From: Bacteroidetes bacterium QH_1_64_81
GTDB taxonomy: Bacteria > Bacteroidota > Rhodothermia > Rhodothermales > Salinibacteraceae
DNA: 16,581 nucleotides
NCBI GenBank assembly: GCA_003022655.1
Contig: PXSX01000022.1
Coordinates: 1-16,581, forward strand
Reading direction: 5' to 3'
In this document: one piece after another, positions 1 through 8,215 of the stretch
Layout of the letters: each line of letters opens with the position of its first letter
Numbering within the stretch: position 1 is the stretch's first letter
Position numbers and translations under genes: made by a program
Notes under the pieces: model-generated
What the model saw: the letters and a program-made list of their open reading frames with translations, nothing else
Database searches by the model: none
What the model was told of the DNA's origin: nothing

Positions 1-984
1 GTGGTTTTTTTGGTCGCCCTCCAGGCGGTGATCCGTCACGCGGTCCTGCGGAAAGTTGTACGTCCGGACCTTGGCCGAGCGGTCGCCGCTGCCCACCATG
101 GAACGCCGGGCTTCCTCCCGCTCCTCGCGTTGCTCCTGCAGCTTCTTCTCGTACACCCGCGAGCGGAGCACGCGCATGGCCTTCGCGCGGTTCTTGTGCT
201 GGCTCTTCTCGTCCTGGCACGAGACCTCCACGCCCGAGGGGGCGTGCTTAATGCGCACCGCCGAGTCGGTCGTGTTGACGGATTGTCCGCCCGGCCCGGT
301 GGCCTTGAACGTCTCGATGGTGAGATCGCTCGGATTGATGTCGACATCTACCTCCTCGGCCTCCGGCAGCACCGCCACGGTGGCGGCGGAGGTGTGGATG
401 CGGCCGCTCGACTCGGTCTCGGGCACGCGCTGCACACGATGAACGCCGGCCTCGTACTTGAGCGTGCCGAACACGTCCTCTCCTTTCACGGAAAAGATGA
501 CCTCGCGGAAGCCGCCCTGCGTGCCGGGCGACGCGTCGATGAGCTCGTAGGTCCAGTTGTGCTGCTTCACGTACTGGGTGTAGAGGCGAAACAGATCGCC
601 CGCGAAGAGCGCTGCCTCGTCGCCGCCCGCCCCGGCCCGGATTTCCACAATCGCGTTCTTCTCGTCTTCCGGGTCCTTGGGAATCAGCTTCTGCCTGAGG
701 TCCTCCTCGACGGCCGGGAGCTTCTTTTCGAGCTGTTCGAGCTCGTCCTTGGCAAGGTCCTCCATGTCCCCGCTCTCGGTGCGGATCATCTCCTCCAGAT
801 CCTCCCGCTCCTCCAGCAGCCGCTCGTAGCGATCAATGGCCTCGACCACCTCTTCGAGTCGACTGTGCTCCTTCCCCAGCTCCCGCATGCGATCCGGATC
901 GTTGGCCACCTCCGGGTCCGCCATGAGGCTCTCCACCTCCTCGAAGCGATGCTTGACCTTGTCCAGCTTCTCCATCTCAATCAT
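1..984 (-). CDS. prfA: Peptide chain release factor 1 (RF1), 3' end cut by window edge
   Basis: Cytoplasmic factor that reads UAA and UAG stop codons in the ribosomal A site and triggers release of the finished protein. 328 codons are visible from the ATG at 984; the family is about 360 residues, so roughly 30 C-terminal residues lie left of position 1. The GGQ peptidyl-tRNA hydrolysis motif is at residues 232-234 (context GPGGQSVN). The stop-codon-reading tripeptide is P188-E189-T190, the RF1 PxT type; RF2 would have SPF. These positions match the E. coli protein within one residue, so the visible part has no internal deletion. Residues 1-100 are Glu/Lys-rich helices typical of domain 1. No clear Shine-Dalgarno sequence precedes the ATG; a second ATG at 1001 is in another frame and stops after six codons. 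It follows glmS on the same strand after 245 bp of repeat-rich sequence. Confidence 0.97.
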   Translation of the reverse strand, partial: MIEMEKLDKVKHRFEEVESLMADPEVANDPDRMRELGKEHSRLEEVVEAIDRYERLLEEREDLEEMIRTESGDMEDLAKDELEQLEKKLPAVEEDLRQKLIPKDPEDEKNAIVEIRAGAGGDEAALFAGDLFRLYTQYVKQHNWTYELIDASPGTQGGFREVIFSVKGEDVFGTLKYEAGVHRVQRVPETESSGRIHTSAATVAVLPEAEEVDVDINPSDLTIETFKATGPGGQSVNTTDSAVRIKHAPSGVEVSCQDEKSQHKNRAKAMRVLRSRVYEKKLQEQREEREEARRSMVGSGDRSAKVRTYNFPQDRVTDHRLEGDQKNH

Positions 985-1064
985 GCACAGCGGAAGTCCA
1001 TGGGGCAAAGCACGAGTGCCTCAATGATGCGAAGACCACAAGCTCAACGGGTCTGCGTACTGTA

Positions 1065-1090
1065 GGTATGTACGTAAGGTATGTACGTAA
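1065..1090. repeat. Perfect tandem duplication of a 13-mer
   Basis: GGTATGTACGTAA occurs twice head to tail (1065-1077 and 1078-1090), followed by the related GTGTGTATGT. Each copy contains the palindrome TACGTA. It lies in the leader of prfA, about 80-105 bp upstream of its start codon. Function unknown. Confidence 0.85.
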
Positions 1091-1125
1091 GTGTGTATGT
1101 TTGCAGGAAGCATCTTTGCCACAAG

Positions 1126-1157
1126 CACTTCCACACCTCCACACTTCCACACCTACA
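1126..1157. repeat. Tandem 16-mer repeat, two copies
   Basis: CACTTCCACACCTCCA (1126-1141) is followed directly by CACTTCCACACCTACA (1142-1157), 15 of 16 bases identical. Read on the minus strand, the prfA-sense strand, it is a purine/GT-rich GTGTGGAAG-type repeat. No protein is encoded across it. It may be slippage-prone intergenic filler or a regulatory leader element; the sequence does not decide. Confidence 0.8.
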
Positions 1158-1229
1158 ACCGTCATACGTCGCAGGCTGAAGTAAACAAAACAAGGCTCCC
1201 GGCCACAGGTTCGCGATTGTTCTCCTCCC

Positions 1230-3068
1230 TCACTCCACCGTCACGCTCTTGGCGAGATTGCGGGGCTGGTCCACGTGGCAGCCGCGCAGCACCGCGACGT
1301 GGTAGGAGAGAAGCTGAAGCGGAATCACGGTGAGAAGGGGCGAGAGGAACTCTTTCGTCTGCGGGATCTCGACCACCGCCTCGCAGAGTTCGTCCAGCTC
1401 TCGGTCTTTGTCATCCGTGATGGCGATGACCGAGCCCTCCCGCGCCGCGACCTCCTCGATGTTGGAGAGCACCTTGTCGTAGGTGCTGTCCTTCATGGCA
1501 ATGAAGACCACCGGCATCGACCGGTCGATGAGCGCGATGGGCCCGTGCTTCATCTCCGCTGCCGGGTAGCCCTCCGCGTGGATGTAGGAGATTTCTTTGA
1601 GCTTGAGCGCCCCCTCCAGCGCCACCGGGAAGTTGTAGCCGCGCCCCAGGTACAGGAAGTTCGAGGCGTAGCGATAGGTCCGCGCCATCGATTCGAGGGC
1701 CCCGTTGCTCGCATCCAGCACGCGGCGTACCTGATCGGGCACGCCGGCCAGAGCCCGAATGTTGTCCGCCAGTTCCGCCGTCGAGAGGGTGCGCCCCTTC
1801 GACAGCTTGAGGGCCATCATCGACAGCACGGTCACCTGCGCCGTGAACGCCTTCGTGGAAGCGACTCCAATCTCCGGTCCAGCGTGGAGGTACACCCCCG
1901 CGTCCGTCTCCCGGGCGATGGTGGACCCGACGACGTTGCAGACGCCGAAGCACGGAACGTTTTGGCTATGGGCCTCCCGCACCGCCGCCAGGGTGTCCGC
2001 CGTCTCGCCGCTCTGCGAAATGACGAGCACGACATCTCCATCCCCCAGAATGGGGTCGCGGTACCGAAACTCGCTCGCGTACTCGACCTCTACGGGCACA
2101 CGGGCGAACGTCTCGATGAGGTACTCGCCCACCAGGGCCGCGTGCCAGGAGGTGCCGCACGCCGCGATGACGATGCGGTCGGCATCGCGCAACTGGTCCC
2201 AGTGATCGTGGAGTCCCCCGAGCCGAATCTGATTGTTCTGGAGATGGACCCGCCCCCGCATGGCGTCCTCCAGGGCGTCGGGCTGCTCCATGATCTCCTT
2301 CAGCATGAAGTGGTCGTAGCCACCTTTCTCGATCTCGCCGAGCGACCATTCGAGCTCGTGCACCTCTTTCTCCAGGGGCTCGTTCTCTACAGTCATGACC
2401 TCGTATCCCGAGCGGCGCAGTGTGGCCATCTCGCCGTCTTCGAGGTACACGACCTGCCGGGTGTGCTCCACGAGCGGCGCGGCGTCGGACCCCACGAAGT
2501 ATTCCCCGTCGCCGACGCCGAGGATCAACGGACTTCCATTGCGGGCCGCAATGAGCAGATCCGGGTCTTCCCGCGACACGAGGGCAATGCCGTAGGCCCC
2601 GACGATCTGGGTGAGCGCCTGCCGAACGGCCTCCGGAAGCGACAGGTCGGTCTCGCGCTGAACCTCTTCGATGAGGTAGACGAGGACCTCCGTGTCCGTC
2701 TCACTCTGGAAGGTGTATCCTTTCTCTTCCAGGCGCTCCTTAATCACCCCGTGATTTTCAATGATTCCGTTGTGCACGAGGGCAAAGGAGCCGTCCGTGC
2801 TGGCGTGGGGATGCGCGTTGGCGTCGTTCGGGGCCCCGTGGGTGGCCCAGCGTGTATGGCCAACTCCGGTCGTCCCGTCTATGGGAGAGCCATTGAGGCT
2901 ATTCCGGAGGTCATCGACCTTCCCCTCTTGCTTCTGGACGTGAAGCCCGTCTCCATTGACCGTAGCAAGCCCGGCTGAGTCGTATCCACGATATTCGAGA
3001 CGCTTCAGCCCCGTCAGCAGAAGATCTTCGGCTTCTTTGTCTCCGATGTATCCTACGATTCCGCACAT
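1230..3068 (-). CDS. glmS: Glutamine--fructose-6-phosphate aminotransferase (isomerising)
   Basis: Converts fructose-6-phosphate and glutamine to glucosamine-6-phosphate, the first committed step towards UDP-GlcNAc for peptidoglycan and lipid A; cytoplasmic. 612 residues, the usual length. Residues 2-240 are the class II glutamine amidotransferase domain, with nucleophile Cys2 exposed after Met removal (MCGIVGYIG) and the substrate loop HTRWATHG at 71-78. Two SIS sugar-phosphate isomerase domains follow: the first holds CGTS (304-307) and SQSGETADT (351-359), the second holds HAEGYPAAEMKHGP (497-510). The C-terminus is the classic DQPRNLAKSVTVE with the Schiff-base lysine K607. It sits 140 bp downstream of lptB and 245 bp upstream of prfA on the same strand, so co-transcription is possible. 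No glmS ribozyme was recognised in the 140-bp leader. All catalytic motifs are present. Confidence 0.98.
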   Translation of the reverse strand: MCGIVGYIGDKEAEDLLLTGLKRLEYRGYDSAGLATVNGDGLHVQKQEGKVDDLRNSLNGSPIDGTTGVGHTRWATHGAPNDANAHPHASTDGSFALVHNGIIENHGVIKERLEEKGYTFQSETDTEVLVYLIEEVQRETDLSLPEAVRQALTQIVGAYGIALVSREDPDLLIAARNGSPLILGVGDGEYFVGSDAAPLVEHTRQVVYLEDGEMATLRRSGYEVMTVENEPLEKEVHELEWSLGEIEKGGYDHFMLKEIMEQPDALEDAMRGRVHLQNNQIRLGGLHDHWDQLRDADRIVIAACGTSWHAALVGEYLIETFARVPVEVEYASEFRYRDPILGDGDVVLVISQSGETADTLAAVREAHSQNVPCFGVCNVVGSTIARETDAGVYLHAGPEIGVASTKAFTAQVTVLSMMALKLSKGRTLSTAELADNIRALAGVPDQVRRVLDASNGALESMARTYRYASNFLYLGRGYNFPVALEGALKLKEISYIHAEGYPAAEMKHGPIALIDRSMPVVFIAMKDSTYDKVLSNIEEVAAREGSVIAITDDKDRELDELCEAVVEIPQTKEFLSPLLTVIPLQLLSYHVAVLRGCHVDQPRNLAKSVTVE

Positions 3069-3208
3069 GCGCGTTCGAGTGGCTGTTTGGCAACAGAGAT
3101 GAAGAGCATCTTGTCCTCAAGCAGGCTTCATCGACGCAGGCGCCGCCGATGCGGTTGGAGATGCTACGGATTTGATGAGGCAAAAAGCCTACCAAGGACG
3201 AAGAGAAG

Positions 3209-3997
3209 TCAGTACCGGTCCAGGGAAAACTTTTCTCCCAGGTACCGCTTGCGAACTTCTGGATCAGCCGCGAGCTCTTCCGCGGTGCCGTGCTTCATGA
3301 TTTCCCCTTCATATAGTAAATAGGCGCGATCCGTGATTGCAAGCGTCTCGTGCACATTGTGATCTGTGATTAACACTCCAATGCCCCGCTCCTGGAGCCC
3401 CGCAACAATGTTCTGGATGTCCTCAACAGCGATGGGGTCGACGCCCGCGAACGGCTCGTCGAGCAGGAAGAAACGGGGCCGGGTCGATAAGGCGCGCGCA
3501 ATTTCGGTTCGGCGACGCTCGCCGCCGGAGAGCTCGTACCCCTTCGAGTGGCGCACCCGCTCCAGCCCAAACTCGCTGATGAGCGACTCCACGCGGGCCG
3601 ATCGCTCCTCGTCGCTCATCGACTGAAATTCGAGGACGGCGTGCAGGTTGTCTTCCACGGTGAGCTCCCGAAAGACGGAGGTTTCCTGGGCCAGGTATCC
3701 GACTCCCCGGCGCGCCCGCTTGTACATCGGCAGGCGGGTAATATCGTTCTCCTCCAGGGAAATGGTCCCCTCATTCGGCCGGGTCATGCCCACGATCATG
3801 TGAAACGTGGTGGTCTTGCCCGCGCCGTTGGGCCCGAGCAGTCCCACAATTTCGCCCTGTTCCACCTCCAGGTTCACGTCATCCACTACGGCCCGTTTGT
3901 CATAGCGCTTGGTGAGATGGCGGGCCGAGAGGGTCGCCGGATCGTCGGGAACGTCGCGCTTCGCGACCGTGTCGTTGGACGAGGACGGGGGGCTCAT
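3209..3997 (-). CDS. lptB: LptB, ATPase of the lipopolysaccharide export ABC transporter
   Basis: Cytoplasmic ATPase that works with LptF/LptG and LptC to pull lipopolysaccharide out of the inner membrane. 262 residues from the ATG at 3997. Walker A GPNGAGKT at 55-62, Q-loop Q104 (YLAQE), signature LSGGE at 156-160, Walker B FFLLDEP at 176-182 with catalytic E181, and switch H213 in the LptB-typical TDHNVHETL. The first 20 residues are a Ser/Pro/Asp-rich extension before the core. The frame stays open upstream to 4354, but that part overlaps the OstA-like gene and is low-complexity. The chosen ATG overlaps the upstream gene's TGA in an ATGA (3994-3997), the classic arrangement for translational coupling. 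No permease genes (lptF/lptG) are in the window. Confidence 0.96.
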   Translation of the reverse strand: MSPPSSSNDTVAKRDVPDDPATLSARHLTKRYDKRAVVDDVNLEVEQGEIVGLLGPNGAGKTTTFHMIVGMTRPNEGTISLEENDITRLPMYKRARRGVGYLAQETSVFRELTVEDNLHAVLEFQSMSDEERSARVESLISEFGLERVRHSKGYELSGGERRRTEIARALSTRPRFFLLDEPFAGVDPIAVEDIQNIVAGLQERGIGVLITDHNVHETLAITDRAYLLYEGEIMKHGTAEELAADPEVRKRYLGEKFSLDRY

Positions 3998-6168
3998 GGA
4001 TTGGAATTGGGCTTCGTCGCAGACGTATCGGCTGGTGCGCGGGGCCGGGTCTCCGACCACACCGAGTCCGGAAGGACCGGGCCGTCGTGTTGCAGAGAAT
4101 CCGCCGCTTCGGCCCCGGGCGTGAGCGCCTGCGGCCGGGACTGCGAAGCCGCGGGCCGGGGGACAGGCCCCGACGTTCGACGGGGCGGCTGGACCGTAGA
4201 GTCGGACGGTGATCGCGAAGCAGGCGCGGTCGATCGGCGTGAGGGTGGGCGGGCCACGGGCGCGGGGCGCGGGACGACATCCAGATCGAGCCGTCGTTGC
4301 ACCCGTTCGTCCCGCAGCAGCCCTGCCCGGGTTGGGCGGCGATCCGGCGTCCATTGAAGGCCCTCCAGCTCGAATGGGTCCGGAATGTTTTCACGTTTCC
4401 GGTAGTAGGTCGTTTGCGTGCCGCCGACGACACTGATGCGTTTGATGCGGCCCTCGTCGAACCGGAGCTCGATGCGATCGCCGGAAGTGCGGGCCGCCCC
4501 GCTTAGCGAATCGCTCTCGGCCGCCAGAAAGCGGATGGCCCGCGCGTTGGGGCGGGCCCGGATGCGGCGGAGCGACCCGTCGGTCAAGAAGGCGACAATG
4601 TTTTGGGATTTGAGTTGCTGAATCCGGTCCAGCACCGAGTCGCGCCGAGCGGCAAACCCTGCCCCGCGGACGAAGACCGTATCGATGCTTCGACTTCGGG
4701 AACGGACGCGGATCGAATCGCCCCACACCTGACTATCCTCGAACCAGGTCACTGGGCTCCGAAACAGCCGGGTTTCTTCGAGCGGAAGGGCACTGTCGGA
4801 CGTCGCCGTTGGGGTGTTCCACTGGCGGGGGGAGCCCCCCGGCGCGGACCGCGACCGGGGACGCTCGATGGAGTCCGGGATCGGAGTGGGATCGGTAGGC
4901 GTCGGTGGAGCCGTCGTGTCGGAGGGGGGCTGCGCCCGGCCGGCGGTTGAGTCGCTTCGCGTCTCCGAGCCTGCGTCCAGCGAGTCGCTCTGCGGGGGCT
5001 GCGGCGGGGACGTCTCTGCATCCGGAGCTGTGCGGTCTTCAACGATGGTGAGCGAGTCCGGAGCCGGGCGGGTCGTATCGATCGGCACGTCCTGGTCCAG
5101 AGCGCTGTCGGGCGTCGCGGCCACAACCCGATCATACACCGCCGAGTCGGCGACAGCCGCCAGGTCGGGCTGCCAGATGCGAACGTCGCTCACGGCCACG
5201 AGGCGACGGTGAGTGTCGGTGCGAAAGGCCTCGAGTCGGCGGGCGGTTACCACGAGGGTGTCGGTGGGAGCACCGGTGGAGTCCATGCGCACCCGCACCA
5301 GCAGTGCATCCCCCTCGACGCGGCTGTACCGCCGGGCCTCCCGGTTGTCGACCCGGTCGCCGAAGAGATAGGTGCGGTTCGTCGTGTCAGCCCGAGCATT
5401 CTCTCTCCCTTGCCGGTCAATGAAGACGTCCCCCCGTGCGATCGAGCGATCCTGATCTCGATAGTACGTCAGCGAATCCGAAAGAAGCTCTGTGCCGGGC
5501 TCAGTGAGCCGCACTCCGCCCCCGAATTCCGCGCGCTCTTCGTCAGACCAGTACGTCCCGAACCGCGCCCTGAGCACTCGACTGCTGTCGACGAGCGTAA
5601 CGCTGTCGGGGAAGACCGAGCGTTTCTCCGACGCATAGTACGTGGCCCGCTCGGACCGCACCCGCACGTCCCCGTTGGTTAGCCGCACGTGGCCTCGGGC
5701 CCGCCCCACCTCGGTTGCGCGGTCGTAGCGCACCGTGTCGGCCCGCAGGGTGTCCCCCCGCTCGTAAATCACCACGTCGTCCGCAAAGAGAATCTCGTCG
5801 CGGTTGAGGTACCGGAGGGCGTACTGCGATCGGACCCGCGTGGTGTCCTGGCGGACGAACACATCTCCAAACATCTCCTGGATCCGTTCCCCACCTCGCT
5901 GCCGAGTGCTCAGCGAGTCCGCATTGACGTAGGCCCGATCGACGTCCTCCGTGTCGGCAGGCGCCTGAAGGGAGGACGTCAGGTCCTCCGTCGGCAAGGA
6001 ATCGGGCGCCGCGGGCTCAACCTCCGTCGGGCGCGCCTGGGACGTATCCTCGACCGCCTGGGCCCACGCCCCTTGCCCCGGGCCGCCGAGCAGGACGAGC
6101 CCAAGAATCGACAGGACGAGGCTCCAGCCCAGCCGACGCCACACGTCATTGTTGAGAAACGCAACCAT
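3994..6168 (-). CDS. OstA/LptA-like exported protein, LPS transport bridge candidate
   Basis: 724 residues, exported. An N-terminal signal peptide (hydrophobic core about 16-30, then GAWAQA, cleavage near 36-38) leads to OstA/LptA-type repeats at roughly 80-330, seen as recurring units such as [20 protein letters not shown], each a beta-strand pair with D.(L/V)RAD-like turns. Residues about 355-460 are a Pro/Ser/Thr/Asp-rich linker. Residues 460-605 look like a second beta-rich segment ([26 protein letters not shown]), and 610-724 are another disordered Pro/Arg/Ser tail. Canonical LptA is about 185 residues; Bacteroidota-type OstA-like proteins are longer, as here. It lies between lptC and lptB and overlaps lptB by 4 bp, which supports a role carrying lipopolysaccharide across the periplasm. 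An in-frame ATG at 6243 was rejected because the one at 6168 places the signal peptide correctly. Confidence 0.85.
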   Translation of the reverse strand: MVAFLNNDVWRRLGWSLVLSILGLVLLGGPGQGAWAQAVEDTSQARPTEVEPAAPDSLPTEDLTSSLQAPADTEDVDRAYVNADSLSTRQRGGERIQEMFGDVFVRQDTTRVRSQYALRYLNRDEILFADDVVIYERGDTLRADTVRYDRATEVGRARGHVRLTNGDVRVRSERATYYASEKRSVFPDSVTLVDSSRVLRARFGTYWSDEERAEFGGGVRLTEPGTELLSDSLTYYRDQDRSIARGDVFIDRQGRENARADTTNRTYLFGDRVDNREARRYSRVEGDALLVRVRMDSTGAPTDTLVVTARRLEAFRTDTHRRLVAVSDVRIWQPDLAAVADSAVYDRVVAATPDSALDQDVPIDTTRPAPDSLTIVEDRTAPDAETSPPQPPQSDSLDAGSETRSDSTAGRAQPPSDTTAPPTPTDPTPIPDSIERPRSRSAPGGSPRQWNTPTATSDSALPLEETRLFRSPVTWFEDSQVWGDSIRVRSRSRSIDTVFVRGAGFAARRDSVLDRIQQLKSQNIVAFLTDGSLRRIRARPNARAIRFLAAESDSLSGAARTSGDRIELRFDEGRIKRISVVGGTQTTYYRKRENIPDPFELEGLQWTPDRRPTRAGLLRDERVQRRLDLDVVPRPAPVARPPSRRSTAPASRSPSDSTVQPPRRTSGPVPRPAASQSRPQALTPGAEAADSLQHDGPVLPDSVWSETRPRAPADTSATKPNSNP

Positions 6169-6298
6169 ACGCAGTATACCCCGAAAGTCCGAGTTCCGGG
6201 GTCCGGGAGTTGTGGTGGTGCGGTGCCAACCCGGATTTCTCACGGGACGCTACTGCGGCTCTCGTGAGAACACCGGGCTGAGGGCTACACCGAGGCCT

Positions 6299-6348
6299 CC
6301 GGAAAGGGGTTCCCTTTTTTCCGGTGGGTTCCTTCTCCAGAGGGAGAA
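6299..6348. other. Two hairpins between lptC and the OstA-like gene
   Basis: CCGG (6299-6302) and CCGG (6321-6324) enclose the perfect inverted repeat AAAGGG-GTT-CCCTTT (6303-6317), so that CCGGAAA faces TTTCCGG. A second perfect hairpin, TTCTCC-AGAG-GGAGAA, lies at 6333-6348, six bases past the lptC stop codon. The T-run (6315-6320) lies on the plus strand, so on the lptC-sense strand this is not a standard intrinsic terminator. It could instead be an mRNA processing or stability element in the 185-bp gap. Confidence 0.45.
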
Positions 6349-6353
6349 ACCGC

Positions 6354-6950
6354 TCACTTCTCCTCGTCCACTTCCACCTCGGCCGCGAAGCGCCCGATTT
6401 GATACGTCTCCAGATCCTCGTCCGCGACCAGACCATCTCCCTGAACCACTTCCGTCGGCGTCTGGATGCGCACAAACCGCCGCGTCCGGATCGTCCGGTC
6501 GGCCTGCTCCCAGGTGAGATGTTCGCTTTCGAGTCGTTTGCCGTCCTCTGTCACGACGACCACGTTTCCGTACGCGTCGAGGATTCCCTTTTGATCTTGG
6601 AACAACAGACTGTCGGCCGTTACGGTCGCCGAGGAGTCTCCTTGCTCGCCGAAAAGATAGATCTGGACCCGCGAGGTGTCCGCCATCGAGCGCCAGATCG
6701 AATAGGTGCTGTCGGCGACCCGGTACTGCTCCATTCGAGAGGCTTCGAGCACGGCGCGAGAGCGCCCCCCCTCAGACATTGCGAATTGGGCATCCCAGCT
6801 CACATGCTTCGGGATGGGTCCCTCCTCGGATGTCGAGGCATCCTGGTCTCCGGACTGGGTTCGATGCTCGCATCCCCCTCCCACGAGAAGCGCCCCGAGA
6901 AGGGTCGCTACGAAGAACAGACGTGATGTCCAAAACGCATCCTGTAGCAT
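6354..6950 (-). CDS. lptC: LptC-like LPS export periplasmic protein
   Basis: 198 residues from the ATG at 6950. Residues 8-26 are a hydrophobic segment (RLFFVATLLGALLVGGG) ending in Cys27; this is either a membrane anchor or a weak lipobox (GGGC, without the usual Leu at -3). The rest is a single beta-jellyroll domain of LptC type, with the characteristic stretch LESEHLTWEQADRTI at 140-154 followed by VVQGDGLVADEDLETYQIG at 168-186. Such proteins anchor the transporter to the periplasmic bridge and receive lipopolysaccharide from LptB2FG. The identity is supported by position: the OstA-like gene and lptB follow on the same strand. The frame extends upstream to 7187, but that part is Cys/Arg/Ser-rich, lacks a signal sequence and runs through the divergent regulatory region, so the start at 6950 is preferred. 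Confidence 0.85.
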   Translation of the reverse strand: MLQDAFWTSRLFFVATLLGALLVGGGCEHRTQSGDQDASTSEEGPIPKHVSWDAQFAMSEGGRSRAVLEASRMEQYRVADSTYSIWRSMADTSRVQIYLFGEQGDSSATVTADSLLFQDQKGILDAYGNVVVVTEDGKRLESEHLTWEQADRTIRTRRFVRIQTPTEVVQGDGLVADEDLETYQIGRFAAEVEVDEEK

Positions 6951-7378
6951 GGGATACGGACCGAACGGTGCCGGATCCTCAAGCGTCGAGGCGCGGCCGA
7001 TATGTTCAATAGGAGAAACTTGACTGTTTTCGGCACGATCTTCTATACTGCACGGAACGCACACCGAATTCCACGGGTACGGGCTCGGCACAAGTTCGGT
7101 GTCAAGCTCTGTTCGTCCGACAAGACAACAGTGGGCCAGAGGTCTTTGCTCGCACCGTGAGGATCTCCACAAGGACTCATTCCGCAAAATCTCTCCTGCG
7201 TTCTATGTTTGGTACCGATTTTGCTTCGGTATGTGTGTGAAGAGGTGTAACCTTCTTCTCGATCCAGCCCCACGCCGTCCTCCGCTTGCTCTCCATAGTC
7301 GCAGGTACTCTTTTCACGGACGCCCCGTGAGACATTCTCCGCTCATAATTTTTTCGCTTAGACGATCCGTTCGCCACC
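6951..7378. other. 428-bp divergent intergenic region
   Basis: Separates lptC (minus) from the STAS gene (plus). No convincing coding sequence: open frames here are short or are unsupported upstream extensions of lptC. It contains a sigma70-like promoter facing right (7020-7049), a Bacteroidota-like TATGTTTG (7204-7211) without a clear upstream TTG, and an AT-rich stretch near 7345-7360. No tRNA or known riboswitch was recognised. If the 7020-7049 promoter is used, the STAS mRNA has a leader of about 320 nt. Confidence 0.6.
7020..7049 (+). promoter_or_regulatory. Sigma70-like promoter for the partner-switching genes
   Basis: TTGACT (7020-7025) is separated by 18 bases from TATACT (7044-7049). 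Each hexamer matches the bacterial consensus at five of six positions. It points towards the STAS gene, with a predicted start near 7056. Whether the housekeeping sigma factor of this lineage prefers this form or the TAnnTTTG form is unknown, which limits confidence. Confidence 0.5.
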
Positions 7379-7720
7379 ATGAGCTTCGACGCCAAAACAG
7401 CCTCTTCCGAAACCGTCATCATTCACGTGGGCGAGGCTCTCGATTTCCGTAACGCGGACGAGTTTAAAACCACCTTCCAGCAGCACATTGAAAATGGGGT
7501 CCGCCAGTTTATTCTCGACTTTTCCGATACAGAGGTACTCGACTCCACGGGTCTGGGAGCCATCTTTTCCCTGTATCGGGAAATTTCATCGGACGACGGC
7601 AAGGTTGCATTCGCCGATGTGTCGGAGCCGGTTCAAGTGGTCGTGCAACTCACCCGGACGTACAAAGTCTTTCGTCAATTCCCGTCCGTAGAAGCGGCGC
7701 AAGAAGCATTCAGCGGGTAG
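7379..7720 (+). CDS. STAS-domain anti-sigma-factor antagonist
   Basis: 113 residues, a single STAS domain like SpoIIAA and RsbV. Such proteins bind a partner kinase when unphosphorylated, freeing the sigma factor or other output, and are switched off by phosphorylation. The phosphorylation site motif is intact: D55-S56-T57-G58-L59-G60 in EVLDSTGLGAIF, with Ser56 the likely acceptor (SpoIIAA uses S58). The start at 7379 gives the normal family length. The kinase gene follows after 45 bp and the phosphatase gene after that, making a complete three-part set of switch, kinase and phosphatase. No sigma-factor gene is present in the window, so the output is unknown. Confidence 0.93.
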   Translation: MSFDAKTASSETVIIHVGEALDFRNADEFKTTFQQHIENGVRQFILDFSDTEVLDSTGLGAIFSLYREISSDDGKVAFADVSEPVQVVVQLTRTYKVFRQFPSVEAAQEAFSG

Positions 7721-7765
7721 TCGGTTCCCTGAAGATGAACTCTCCTCGATGATCGCTCCGGCTGC

Positions 7766-8215
7766 ATGAAAACGTTTACGGAGACGTATACGGATCTCGA
7801 CCGTGCAATCGACGAGGTTCGGACGCTCGCGGACGAGTGGACAGCGTCTCGGCAAAGCGGCGTCCCCGACGACAAGATGATCCATTACGCGTGCCTAGTG
7901 CTCCACGAATGGATCGCCAACCTGCACCAGCACGCCCACTTTCGCGACGACCCGCCCACGGTCAAGGTTCGCCTCAGCTGCGAGGACTGTCATATTTTCT
8001 GCTCCGTCTCCGATAATTCGGAAGGGTTCGAGATGGACACACATCTTCCTACGGAGGACGACGATCTGGAGTCGCTTCCCGAACGGGGAATGGGGCTTCG
8101 CATCATCAAGTCGTGTACCGACGACTTTTCCTACGCACCGGCGGAGGACGGTCTCTACCGCTTTGAGTTCATTATTCCCTCCGACCACGATCCATGGCTG
8201 AACACACTATTCTAG
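7766..8215 (+). CDS. RsbW/SpoIIAB-type serine kinase (anti-sigma factor)
   Basis: 149 residues, HATPase_c_2 (GHKL) fold. Expected to phosphorylate the STAS protein encoded just upstream and to hold the output factor inactive. N-box ACLVLHEWIANLHQHAH contains E48 and N52. The G1 box is VSDNSEGF (83-88), with Ser where many relatives have the first Gly. The G2 box is ERGMGLRII (106-114), a normal GMGL. Cys-rich strand SCEDCHIFCS (71-80) is unusual but in a plausible strand. ATG codons at 7735 and 7749 are in other frames, so 7766 is the best start. Its 3' end overlaps the response-regulator start (8194) by 22 bp, implying coupled translation. The identity of its regulated partner is not visible. 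Confidence 0.9.
   Translation: MKTFTETYTDLDRAIDEVRTLADEWTASRQSGVPDDKMIHYACLVLHEWIANLHQHAHFRDDPPTVKVRLSCEDCHIFCSVSDNSEGFEMDTHLPTEDDDLESLPERGMGLRIIKSCTDDFSYAPAEDGLYRFEFIIPSDHDPWLNTLF

Noticed and set aside
423..430. PET instead of PAT in RF1 as a recoded stop-codon specificity
   Set aside because: The middle residue of the RF1 PxT tripeptide varies naturally, and PET is common in other bacteria, so no altered decoding is implied.
1..1065. A long plus-strand open frame opposite prfA
   Set aside because: The minus strand encodes RF1 with GGQ and PxT in the right places; the plus-strand product is Leu/Arg/His-rich with no family features.
1275..2978. A 567-codon open frame on the plus strand opposite glmS
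   Set aside because: It lies wholly antisense to a full-length, motif-complete glmS; long antisense frames are common in high-GC DNA and the product shows no known motif.
3998..4354. N-terminal extension of lptB to a start at 4354
   Set aside because: It would overlap the OstA-like gene by about 360 bp and adds low-complexity sequence; the ATGA overlap at 3994-3997 gives a better start.
6951..7187. N-terminal extension of lptC to 7187
   Set aside because: It buries the hydrophobic N-terminus at residue 80 and runs through promoter-like sequence; the start at 6950 gives a normal LptC.
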